DNA of 7,713 nucleotides from an uncultured Clostridium sp. (GCA_900554365.1 USGY01000029.1:1-7713), one strand, 5' to 3'; numbered from the stretch's first letter, positions 1 through 6,188 are shown. A program made the numbers and translations. Notes: generated by a model not told the origin, from the sequence alone.

Positions 1-46
1 TTTCTTTTTGAAATTTTAAACTTCCACATATTGTTATTACTTTCAT
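1..46 (-). CDS. N-terminus of a possible nucleoside 2-deoxyribosyltransferase-like protein, partial at window edge
   Basis: Only the first 15 codons are inside the window; the rest lies beyond base 1. The visible peptide is MKVITICGSLKFQKE. A short beta-strand followed by the CGS turn and a basic K-F/K stretch is typical of the start of nucleoside 2-deoxyribosyltransferase-like Rossmann-type proteins, often annotated as hypothetical in clostridia. This assignment rests on my memory of such N-termini and is tentative. The ATG at 44-46 follows a modest purine-rich stretch (AGGGAAG) about 10 bases upstream. The gene starts 24 bases after the stop of the broken small gene at 71-245, so it was probably part of the same transcript. 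Confidence 0.5.
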   Translation of the reverse strand, partial: MKVITICGSLKFQKE

Positions 47-70
47 TTTTTATATCTTCCCTACAACTTA

Positions 71-245
71 CTATTTTTTATTGTCCGCCATTTTTTTCTT
101 TCCACATATATAGGTAACAACCATTGTTGTCAAACTTATAAATATAGAAAATTCAAACATATCATTATAATTAAATTTATGATGTTTGCTTAAATATTGC
201 TCTGTATAATAAGTCTTTTAATTCTCTTGCATTTATTTTTTCCAT
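71..245 (-). pseudogene. Small predicted membrane protein, apparently frameshifted
   Basis: An ATG at 243-245, preceded by AGGA at good spacing, opens a frame of only 22 codons (MEKINARELKDLLYRAIFKQ...), which stops at 177-179. In the next frame there is an open stretch without its own start. It overlaps the end of the first frame and runs to TAG at 71-73. It reads ...YYTEQYLSKHHKFNYND, then a hydrophobic stretch (FEFSIFISLTTMVVTYICG), then a basic tail KKKMADNKK. Joining the frames near codon 10 would give about 57 residues: a charged N-terminal helix, one membrane segment and a positive C-terminus. This looks like a small membrane protein disrupted by a one-base shift. A sequencing error or two unrelated short frames are the alternatives. 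No family recognised. Confidence 0.4.
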
Positions 246-304
246 ATTAATAGTCCTCTCCAATAATTACTTTTATAACATAATTGAATATATTTTATTA
301 GGAT

Positions 305-703
305 TTATAAATCCACATTATCTCTCATTCCTATTATACTACTTATAAAACTTGATGCAAATATTATAACATTTAAAGCAATGTATATTATTGGATTTAT
401 TTTTCCTTTTCTCATTATGTATATATTTACCGGAATTAAAATAATTGCAAATATAAAAAATATAATTATTAATGTTATCTTCATATTAAAAATATCTCCA
501 ATTAAAAATGTTAAACAAACAAATAACATTGAACTTATAAAACCAACAATGCCATTATATATTATTGAAAAAATAAACAATACTACTTTTTTTATTTTTT
601 CGTTATATGATAACTTTCCAGCACATAAAATTATAAGAATTGGTATTAATATTGGTATGCCAAAAATAATTAATACTTCTATTACAAGTCCTCCAAACTC
701 CAT
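305..703 (-). CDS. Small polytopic membrane protein of unknown function
   Basis: A 132-residue protein made almost entirely of hydrophobic segments, with four likely membrane spans at about residues 5-27, 40-67, 75-95 and 105-125. Short loops between them are rich in Lys and Asn (for example KLSYNEKIKK and MRKGKINP). No catalytic or binding motif is visible and I do not recognise the family. I place the start at the ATG at 701-703 because GGGAGAGG lies five bases upstream. A TTG six codons earlier (719-721) is in frame, but it would put the ribosome binding site inside the gene. The gene begins 94 bases after the stop of the riboswitch-controlled gene at 798-1454. The hairpin between them (763-791) has only a weak U-rich tail, so some read-through from the c-di-GMP-controlled transcript is possible. 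Confidence 0.65.
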   Translation of the reverse strand: MEFGGLVIEVLIIFGIPILIPILIILCAGKLSYNEKIKKVVLFIFSIIYNGIVGFISSMLFVCLTFLIGDIFNMKITLIIIFFIFAIILIPVNIYIMRKGKINPIIYIALNVIIFASSFISSIIGMRDNVDL

Positions 704-762
704 ATAAACCTCTCCCACCAATAAATATTTTTAATCTTCAATTATAAATGCCTGTTAAATAA

Positions 763-791
763 TCAGAGAACAGATAATATCTGTTCTCTGA
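763..791 (-). terminator. Long inverted repeat, probable intrinsic terminator
   Basis: A perfect inverted repeat with 14-base arms (TCAGAGAACAGATA and its complement) around a single central base sits seven bases after the stop of the gene at 798-1454. In RNA it would form a stem of about 12 pairs with a small AU loop. On the minus strand it is followed by UUAUUUAA, only a weak U-tract, so termination may be partial. The stem could also act mainly as a 3' end stabiliser. Confidence 0.65.
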
Positions 792-797
792 CAAAAC

Positions 798-1454
798 TTA
801 ATCATTTTCTTTTAAAGTATATTGACTTATATCTGGCTCTATAAAAATAGAATCATCTACTTTATCAAATTCATATTTTCTTTCTGTAGTTCTATCTCCT
901 TCTATTGTTTTTAAATACAATCCTGTATCTCTTTCTATATAGGTTTCAGCACCTTCAAAAGTTAGTGATAAAGATGATGGGAATCTTTTTATAATATAAC
1001 ATTCTTTTCCATTGTAGTTAGTAGATTTAACATTTGCAAAAATACTTCCTAAGAATGTTTGACATTTATTATCTGTTTCTGTAAAGTTATAAATATTTAC
1101 TCCCATAATTGTTCCACTATCTAATTGAGCTGTTTTGCTTTCTTTATTATCCCAGAATGTATCTGTTCTTTCTCCATTATTATACATTGATATTTTTGAA
1201 ATTTCTCCATTTAGATTTCTTTCTAAAAATACGACCTCTTTCTTATCTTTTTTGTAATATTCCATAGTAACAACTGTTCCGTTGCTTTCTGTCGCAACAG
1301 ATTTTGTATAATAATTTGTACTATTTGAATAGTTATCTATTTTATTTTGTAAATCAGTAATTATAATATAGTTTCTAATTGTATGAATTAAAAATATTGC
1401 AATAACTACTAATAATAATATTCCTAAAATTTTAAAGATTTTTTTCTTACTCAT
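798..1454 (-). CDS. Membrane-anchored extracytoplasmic protein under c-di-GMP riboswitch control
   Basis: A 218-residue protein with a basic N-terminus (MSKKKIFK), one hydrophobic helix at about residues 9-24, and then a polar domain predicted to lie outside the membrane. No lipobox follows the helix, so it is probably a signal anchor. The outer domain looks beta-rich and has two cysteines (C131 and C152) that could pair. Its C-terminal half contains a TYIERDTGLYLKTIEGDRTT stretch reminiscent of LolA-like folds in which the strands line a groove; that resemblance is weak and inferred. The start is the ATG at 1452-1454, preceded by AAAAGGAGTG. An upstream in-frame ATG at 1497-1499 must be rejected because it lies inside the riboswitch aptamer. 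The gene has its own promoter and a class I c-di-GMP aptamer, so its product level should follow the motile/sessile second messenger. A role in the envelope or in surface attachment would fit but is not shown. Confidence 0.75.
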   Translation of the reverse strand: MSKKKIFKILGILLLVVIAIFLIHTIRNYIIITDLQNKIDNYSNSTNYYTKSVATESNGTVVTMEYYKKDKKEVVFLERNLNGEISKISMYNNGERTDTFWDNKESKTAQLDSGTIMGVNIYNFTETDNKCQTFLGSIFANVKSTNYNGKECYIIKRFPSSLSLTFEGAETYIERDTGLYLKTIEGDRTTERKYEFDKVDDSIFIEPDISQYTLKEND

Positions 1455-1475
1455 AAAAATCACTCCTTTTCCTTT

Positions 1476-1553
1476 GTGCAACCTAGCAATCATAAGCATA
1501 TATGCTTTTAGACCTAAGGTTTTGCGTCATAAACTTTCGTTTACTTTGCTCTT
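1476..1553 (-). promoter_or_regulatory. Class I cyclic-di-GMP riboswitch (GEMM-I aptamer)
   Basis: Read on the minus strand, the leader shows the GEMM-I signature in order. First is GCAAA. Then a hairpin GUAAAC-GAAA-GUUUAU carries a GNRA tetraloop. It is followed by the conserved GACGCAAAACC joining segment. Last is a second arm with the tetraloop-receptor side GGUCUAA, an AAGCA/UGCUU stem-loop, the opposite side AUGA, and a closing GCUAGGUUGC. In the family the GAAA loop docks into that receptor and c-di-GMP binds at the three-way junction. The aptamer begins about 12 bases after the predicted transcription start and ends about 9 bases before the AAAAGGAG of the gene at 798-1454. No terminator lies between aptamer and start codon, so control is probably at translation initiation. 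Whether ligand turns the gene on or off cannot be read from the sequence. Confidence 0.9.
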
Positions 1554-1570
1554 TTACAATATCTACTTAT

Positions 1571-1599
1571 ATTATAGCATATTTTGGTACTTTTTACAA
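1571..1599 (-). promoter_or_regulatory. Sigma-A type extended -10 promoter driving the riboswitch transcript
   Basis: On the minus strand there is TTGTAA (1594-1599), exactly 17 bases, then TATAAT (1571-1576). The TATAAT is directly preceded by TGC, an extended -10. Transcription should start near 1564, which places the whole c-di-GMP aptamer at the 5' end of the RNA. This is one of the best promoters in the window. Confidence 0.75.
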
Positions 1600-1669
1600 A
1601 TTCAGTCTCAGCGACAACTTACTATTTATCTTTCACTTTTTATCTTTTAAATGATAGTTAACTCCTGTA

Positions 1670-2327
1670 CTATTTCAATTTTTTAATATCTTCGCCCATT
1701 ATTTCTAAATAATCTTTTTCTGCTTGTGTTAAATGATTTTTCATATATTTATCATATTCTTTATGAGCTTTTTCTAGTGCTTTTTCATGAGATATTGTTC
1801 CCGCTCCTTCTAATATATCTTTATGAGTCATAGTTAAAAATCCATCTAATTCTTTTTCGCTTAAATAATTTTTAGCAATTTCTGTTTCTGCTCTAGTAGG
1901 CATGTTTCCCTTGAAATTTGTTAATCCAATATTTTCTTTTTCACTATCTACTCTGTTAAATATTACTTCTGCTGCCGTATTTCCATGAACAGCATAATGC
2001 ATTTTATTTTGAGCCGTTTTAAAAAATTCTCTTGTTTGTTCGCTTTTCGCATCGTAATCTACACTAGTTGCATAAATATCTAGTATTTTTTCCATCTTTA
2101 TCAGTTGTCAAGCATTCCTTGACAACTGAATTTTCTTCTAGTTCTTTTTCTTCAAATATATTCTTTATATGTAAACTTATATTTTGTTTCGTAGTATCAA
2201 ATAATTCAGCCATTGAATTTTGAGTAAGCCATACATTTTCATCTTCTAATCTTACTTCAATATCAACTTGTCCGTCATCTGTTGTATATATTATAAAATT
2301 ATTTTGCTTATTTAATTCATTATCCAT
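1670..2327 (-). pseudogene. rhuM: RhuM-family (virulence protein RhuM) gene, broken by two deletions
   Basis: The first frame (from ATG 2325-2327, with AAAGGAG upstream) gives the RhuM N-terminus, including DDGQVDIEVRLEDENVWLTQ, MAELF and HIKNIFEEKELEENSVV, up to about residue 81 (KDGKN), and then stops. The next frame picks up at KILDIYATSVDYD and continues through FFKTAQNKMHYAVHGNTAAEVI, GLTNFKG and AKNYLSEKELD. From there it jumps to GFLTMTHKDIL...ISHEKALEKAHKEYDKYMKN and the normal C-terminus. Compared with the usual 330-345 residues as I recall the family, about 80-90 residues are lost at the first junction, with a frameshift. About 35 are lost in frame at the second, around the NRMVTAYL...MKDW region. 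The ribosome binding site is intact, so decay looks recent. RhuM proteins are accessory genes common in islands; their biochemical role is not settled. The gene follows 32 bases after the unknown gene at 2360-3034. Confidence 0.85.
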
Positions 2328-2359
2328 TATGCCAAACTCCTTTCAAATTCTATTCTTAT

Positions 2360-3034
2360 CTAGTCCCCCTCTGGGTATGTCATATATTGATATCCAGTTA
2401 TTCCAATCTTATCTGCAAATTCTTTTTTAGGTAAATCCTTTTTCAAAATTGGTTCTTTATAATATGATAAATATGTAATCAATCTGTATAATCTTGTATT
2501 TTCATTAAATTTTAATATAATATCTCTATTGTAATCACTATCAAACAAATCTTTATTATCATAATCAAAAATAATATAATTATTCCCAGACATTATCATT
2601 TCGTCAATTGAATCTGGTGTAAAACAGCTTAAATTATAATCATCAATCGCTGAATAAAACATTCTATCTTCAGCTACTTCTAATAAATGTTTATAATTCT
2701 CATCATTTTTTTCAAACACATAAAATGTTCCTACTTTTGAAGATTTAAAATAAATTCTATCAGGGTCTTTCTTGTATACATAAGGATACTGAGCTTTGAA
2801 ATCTTTATAGCTATTACCATAATCTTCTTCGTCTTTTACTATTTTCTCTTTTAATTGCTCAATCTCGTTTCTAGACATTAGCTTTGAGATGCTAGTTTGT
2901 TTTTCCTTTTCATTTATTATTTTATTTTTTTCTATCAATACTTTTGTATAAAAACCACTTATAAATCCAATTCCTATTAACAAAATACTTGCTATAATAA
3001 TTATAACTATTTGTTTTTTTATTGTTTTTTCCAT
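2360..3034 (-). CDS. Signal-anchored protein of unknown function
   Basis: A 224-residue protein with a short basic N-terminus (MEKTIKKQ), one strong hydrophobic segment at about residues 9-27 (IVIIIIASILLIGIGF), then a charged, helix-prone stretch rich in Lys and Glu to about residue 60. An acidic, Tyr- and Asp-rich outer domain ends in TYPEGD. The topology suggests a membrane anchor with the domain outside the cell. No catalytic motif or known family is recognised. I chose the ATG at 3032-3034 because GGGGAT precedes it at a usable distance. Two in-frame ATGs upstream (3041-3043 and 3083-3085) are possible; the outermost has no visible ribosome binding site. A near-consensus promoter lies at 3118-3146. 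The broken RhuM gene follows 32 bases downstream, presumably on the same transcript. Confidence 0.65.
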   Translation of the reverse strand: MEKTIKKQIVIIIIASILLIGIGFISGFYTKVLIEKNKIINEKEKQTSISKLMSRNEIEQLKEKIVKDEEDYGNSYKDFKAQYPYVYKKDPDRIYFKSSKVGTFYVFEKNDENYKHLLEVAEDRMFYSAIDDYNLSCFTPDSIDEMIMSGNNYIIFDYDNKDLFDSDYNRDIILKFNENTRLYRLITYLSYYKEPILKKDLPKKEFADKIGITGYQYMTYPEGD

Positions 3035-3117
3035 CTTTATCATCCCCACAATAAATTCATTTTTTCTTTTTTCATTTCTTTCCATTTATATTTTGAAAAT
3101 CTTTTATAATTTTATTA

Positions 3118-3146
3118 ATTTTATAAAAAACATCTGTTTTTGTCAA
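3118..3146 (-). promoter_or_regulatory. Near-consensus sigma-A promoter
   Basis: On the minus strand a perfect TTGACA (3141-3146) is separated by 17 bases from TAAAAT (3118-3123). Transcription would start near 3111 and serve the unknown membrane-anchored gene at 2360-3034 and the RhuM remnant behind it. The start site lies downstream of the truncated ABC ATPase, so these genes do not depend on read-through. Confidence 0.75.
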
Positions 3147-3227
3147 TCGTTAAAAATACATTCAAAAATTTTTTTAATCTCTGAATTTTAAATATTTATA
3201 TTAAATTCAAATTGTTTATATCACATA

Positions 3228-3842
3228 CTATCTATTTTGAAATCTACCTTCTGATATATCATGAGTCACAATCAATGCAGTTATGTTTTCTTTTCTTAAT
3301 ATTTGATATATATCATTAGTTACCATAATTCTTGTTTGATAATCTAATGCCGAAAAAGCTTCATCTAATAACAATAATTTAGGTCTTATTGCTAAAGTTC
3401 TAATTAATGCAACTCTTTGTCTCATTCCTCCAGATAATTCTGATGGATATTTATTTTTAAATTCATATAAATGATATTTTTTCAATAATTCTTCTACATA
3501 TTTTTGATTTTCTTTATTATTTATTCCTTTTACTTCTAAGCCAAACATTGCATTACTAAAAACAGTTCGCCATTCTAGCAAACAATCTTTTTGAAGCATA
3601 TATCCTATTTTAGGTGAAATTCCATGTATTTTTTCATTTTCTAAATATATGTTTCCTGATGTTTGATTTTCAAGACCTGAAATTATTGATAATAATGTCG
3701 ATTTTCCGCAACCACTTGGTCCTATTATACTTACAAATTCACCTTTTTTTATTCTAAAATTGACGTTTTTTAAAGCTAGAACTTCTCCTTCTTTTGTTTG
3801 ATATTTTTTACTTATGTTTTCGACTTTTAATATTTTCTCCAT
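3228..3842 (-). CDS. ABC transporter ATPase, nitrate/sulfonate/taurine type, C-terminally truncated and orphan
   Basis: The 204-residue protein matches the SsuB/TauB-like ATPases that power uptake of nitrate, sulfonates, taurine or thiamine precursors. Visible motifs are Walker A GPSGCGKST (41-49), Q-loop Q84 in YMLQKD, the signature LSGGMRQR (136-143), Walker B LLLLDEA with D160 and E161, D-loop SALD (164-167), and the H-loop VTHD with H194. The family then continues (ISEA...) for about 45 more residues to roughly 250. Here the sequence departs after ISE into GRFQNR and a stop, and no reading frame below 3228 resumes the lost tail. The start ATG has an ideal AAGGAGG six bases before it. No permease or substrate-binding protein gene is in the window. 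The catalytic core is complete, but the missing tail and partners suggest a remnant of a transporter operon. The substrate cannot be inferred. Confidence 0.85.
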   Translation of the reverse strand: MEKILKVENISKKYQTKEGEVLALKNVNFRIKKGEFVSIIGPSGCGKSTLLSIISGLENQTSGNIYLENEKIHGISPKIGYMLQKDCLLEWRTVFSNAMFGLEVKGINNKENQKYVEELLKKYHLYEFKNKYPSELSGGMRQRVALIRTLAIRPKLLLLDEAFSALDYQTRIMVTNDIYQILRKENITALIVTHDISEGRFQNR

Positions 3843-3934
3843 GCTTTACCTCCTTGATGTTTATTAATATATTTTATGTTAAATTTTTTAATAAGTTCTA
3901 TCTTGCTTTTATAAAAACACACATAACTCAATAA

Positions 3935-4603
3935 TTATTTGCTCCTGTCTTCACATTTAGATTTTTCTAGCATCATTACATATCCAAATAAACTTTTTTC
4001 TTTTAATAATCTTTGATTTGTAATTTTATTTATATCTATTAAATTATATTTGGGTCTAATTTTATAATTATCATACTGATAATTTTCTGCTTGAATTTCT
4101 TCAAAATCTTGTTGCTTTTTCCAACTTTCTTTACCTGTATATATTACAATTGGAACAACTATTGGATATCTCATTTCTTTTTTTATTTTTTCTCCTTTAC
4201 TCCACTCGTATATTATGTTTATACAATAATTTATAATTCTTAAAAACATTTTGGGTTCAATTTTAGATTGATAATCTATAAAAAAAAATACATTATCTTT
4301 TTTTAATTTATAAACTATATTTATATCTTTATATCCAAATTTTTTTCTAATGTGCTTATTATTACATTCTTCTAGATCATAATATTTTATTTTAAGATTA
4401 TAATCTAAAAAATTATTTATAAATTTAGCTATTTCTTTCTTATCTTTTAATAATGTTTTTACTAATTCTTCATGTGTATTTTTTGTTAATTTTTCTTTAG
4501 CTCTTAATTGATATTCTTCTCCTTTTTCTGCAACTTGCATTACTGCATTTAACCTAAGTGCATGAATGGATTTGATATAATCTTTGTATGTAAAAAAATT
4601 CAT
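3935..4603 (-). CDS. Rpn/YhgA-family PD-(D/E)XK nuclease (recombination-promoting nuclease / putative transposase)
   Basis: A 222-residue protein of the family formerly called transposase_31. Members are PD-(D/E)XK endonucleases that promote RecA-independent recombination and in some cases act in phage defence. The core is recognisable: an N-terminal helical part (1-70), the NIVYKLKKDNVFFFIDYQS strand pair (95-113), a helix beginning KMFLRIINYCINIIYEW (118-134), and the YPIVVPIVIYTGKESW strand region (146-161). It continues with YNLIDINKIT (186-195). In the members I remember, the first strand carries ...SDIVYK and the second ...IEHQS. Here those positions are N95 and D110, so the first catalytic acid may be lost. 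The end (MLEKSKCEDRSK) is also short compared with the usual length of about 280-320. The start is firm: AAGGAGG precedes the ATG. The protein may be inactive, or active with unusual residues. Confidence 0.8.
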   Translation of the reverse strand: MNFFTYKDYIKSIHALRLNAVMQVAEKGEEYQLRAKEKLTKNTHEELVKTLLKDKKEIAKFINNFLDYNLKIKYYDLEECNNKHIRKKFGYKDINIVYKLKKDNVFFFIDYQSKIEPKMFLRIINYCINIIYEWSKGEKIKKEMRYPIVVPIVIYTGKESWKKQQDFEEIQAENYQYDNYKIRPKYNLIDINKITNQRLLKEKSLFGYVMMLEKSKCEDRSK

Positions 4604-4628
4604 ACAATTCCTCCTTATTGCACCGCTT

Positions 4629-4657
4629 TTAATAAACCTTTATTAATTAGTAAACAA
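4629..4657 (-). promoter_or_regulatory. Weak candidate promoter for the Rpn-family gene
   Basis: On the minus strand, TTGTTT (4652-4657), 17 bases, then TATTAA (4629-4634), about 25 bases before the Rpn-family start codon. Both boxes depart from consensus and the region is extremely AT-rich, so this could be chance. The rest of 4658-4768 is plain A/T-rich sequence with nothing I can identify. Confidence 0.3.
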
Positions 4658-4768
4658 AAGTGTGCTTAATTATTTTTTGATTTGTTTGTTTTTTATTTTT
4701 GGAATATTTTTAGAAATTTTAAATTTTGATAAAAAATTTTTGAAATAAATTACTTTTATATTATTACA

Positions 4769-4798
4769 TAAAAAATAGGAAAAGCCAAGCTTTTCCTA
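4769..4798 (-). terminator. Strong intrinsic terminator of the SPOUT methyltransferase operon
   Basis: A perfect stem with 10-base arms (TAGGAAAAGC and its complement) and a three-base loop is followed on the minus strand by six T residues. It lies about 45 bases after the trmL stop codon and should end the two-gene methyltransferase transcript. It separates that transcript from the accessory genes downstream. Confidence 0.9.
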
Positions 4799-4842
4799 AA
4801 AATTAAATTTATTTTCGTTCGACAATTATCGACACTATATAA

Positions 4843-5346
4843 TTATTTATTATCGAAATACTTACTTATTTCTTCTAATCCTTCAAAATTTTTTTGTTTA
4901 AATACTTCATATGCTACTATAGCAACTGAGTTAGATAAGTTTAATGATCTTAATGTTTCACGCATTGGAATTCTTATTGTTTTGTCTATATATTTTTGTA
5001 AAATATCTTCTGGTAATCCTTTGGTTTCTTTACCAAATAATAAAAATACTTCATCCATATCTTTGTAATTTGGTTCTGAATACACATGTTTTCCTTTGGT
5101 AGTTGAAAAAAACATATTATGTTCTTCTGGTTTATATTTTTCTAGAAACTTTTCAAAAGACAAATGTTCTTCTATTTCTAATTTGTCCCAATAATCTAGA
5201 CCTGCTCTTTTTACTGCTTTTTCTGTTATGCTAAATCCTAAAGGATATACTAAATGTAATTTAGCTCCTATTGCAGCACAAGTCCTTGCTATATTTCCTG
5301 TGTTTTGTGGTATTTCTGGTTCAACCATTACTATATTTAATTTCAC
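4843..5346 (-). CDS. trmL: tRNA (cytidine/uridine(34)-2'-O)-methyltransferase TrmL
   Basis: A 167-residue minimal SPOUT methyltransferase that uses S-adenosylmethionine to methylate the ribose 2'-hydroxyl of wobble nucleotide 34 in tRNA-Leu isoacceptors. It works as a dimer with a deep C-terminal trefoil knot. All three family motifs are visible: NTGNIARTCAA (15-25, with R21), LLFGKETKGLP (102-112) and IPM...SLNLSNSVAIVAYE (126-147). The length matches the family (about 155-170), with no N-terminal extension. The start codon is GTG at 5344-5346; AAGGA sits about seven bases upstream. It begins 16 bases after the stop of the TrmH-family gene, so the two are cotranscribed, and a strong terminator follows. 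The protein is intact. Confidence 0.92.
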   Translation of the reverse strand: MKLNIVMVEPEIPQNTGNIARTCAAIGAKLHLVYPLGFSITEKAVKRAGLDYWDKLEIEEHLSFEKFLEKYKPEEHNMFFSTTKGKHVYSEPNYKDMDEVFLLFGKETKGLPEDILQKYIDKTIRIPMRETLRSLNLSNSVAIVAYEVFKQKNFEGLEEISKYFDNK

Positions 5347-5362
5347 TTTTTATCCTTCTTTC

Positions 5363-6157
5363 TTATTTTTTTGATACTTTTTGCCTTACATATTCATATA
5401 ATATTATACCTGTTGCTACAGATGCATTTAAACTTTCTGTTTTACCTAACATTGGTATTTTTATTTTTTCATCTGCCATATCTTGTATTTCTTTTTCTAC
5501 GCCATTTGCTTCATTTCCAATTACTATTACTTTTTTATTATAATTTATATCATATACGCTGTTATTGGTTTGTAATGATGATACTACTATTTTATATTTA
5601 TGTTTTTTGGCTTCTTTTAATTTTTCTTTTAAATTATCACATTCTATTACTTTAACTCTAAATATTGCTCCCATTGTAGAACGTACAACTTTAGGATTAA
5701 AACTATCCGCTGTTTCTTTAGATACTAGTATTTGAGTTAGTCCTACACTGTCTACTGTTCTTAATATTGTTCCTAGATTTCCTGGATCTTGAATATCATC
5801 TAATGCAACAATTATGTCCTGACTATAGTCTATTTCTTGATCTTTAGGTGTTTTTTCTATAACTGCTAAAATTCCTTGTGGAGTTTGTACATCTGTTAGA
5901 TATTTAAAAACTTTACTTGTTACATAATTACAATTATATTTAGCTATTTCATACATTAGTTCTTTAGAAATTTCATCAGTTTTTTCAAAATCATCACATA
6001 TTATTATTTGCTGAATATTTGCTTTTTCCGCTATAGCCTCTTTTAATAGCTTTATTCCTTCTATTACATATTCATTTTCTATGTCTCTATATTTTTTGTC
6101 TTTTAATTTTTTTATTGATTTTATTATTTCATTATCTTTGCTCGAAATTACTTGCAT
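5363..6157 (-). CDS. TrmH/SpoU-family 23S rRNA 2'-O-methyltransferase, YsgA (RlmP)-like
   Basis: A 264-residue protein with a substrate-binding domain at about residues 1-100 (the N-terminal KKYRDIENEYVIEGIKLLKEA pattern is typical) followed by a knotted SPOUT catalytic domain. The three S-adenosylmethionine/knot motifs are complete: DDIQDPGNLGTILRT (120-134, with N127 and R133), IVIGNEANGV (211-220, with E216) and IPMLGKTESLNASVATGIILYE (234-255). NPKVVRSTMGAIFR (154-167) is also conserved. The overall layout and N-terminus resemble Bacillus YsgA, reported as RlmP, which makes 2'-O-methylguanosine in the A-loop of 23S rRNA. RlmB or a tRNA-modifying TrmH paralogue cannot be excluded from sequence alone, so I give no symbol. 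The start is supported by AAAGGA upstream of the ATG. It heads the operon with trmL. Confidence 0.9.
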   Translation of the reverse strand: MQVISSKDNEIIKSIKKLKDKKYRDIENEYVIEGIKLLKEAIAEKANIQQIIICDDFEKTDEISKELMYEIAKYNCNYVTSKVFKYLTDVQTPQGILAVIEKTPKDQEIDYSQDIIVALDDIQDPGNLGTILRTVDSVGLTQILVSKETADSFNPKVVRSTMGAIFRVKVIECDNLKEKLKEAKKHKYKIVVSSLQTNNSVYDINYNKKVIVIGNEANGVEKEIQDMADEKIKIPMLGKTESLNASVATGIILYEYVRQKVSKK

Positions 6158-6188
6158 TTTACTTTCCTTTCAATGTTTGGCTTTTGAT

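Noticed and set aside
64..77. Shared word ACAACTTACTATTT near 63-76 and 1614-1627
   Set aside because: A 14-base match in very AT-rich sequence with no extended similarity or terminal repeats; not enough for a mobile element.
381..707. Open frame of 108 codons on the plus strand
   Set aside because: It is the reverse-strand shadow of the membrane protein at 305-703 in AT-rich DNA; there is no ribosome binding site and its composition mirrors the minus-strand gene.
1452..1499. Upstream ATG giving a 15-residue N-terminal extension to the riboswitch-controlled protein
   Set aside because: It lies within the c-di-GMP aptamer and lacks a ribosome binding site, whereas the ATG at 1452-1454 follows AAAAGGAG.
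5271..5655. Plus-strand frames overlapping trmL and the TrmH-family gene
   Set aside because: Both are leucine- and phenylalanine-rich shadows of clearly identified minus-strand enzymes.
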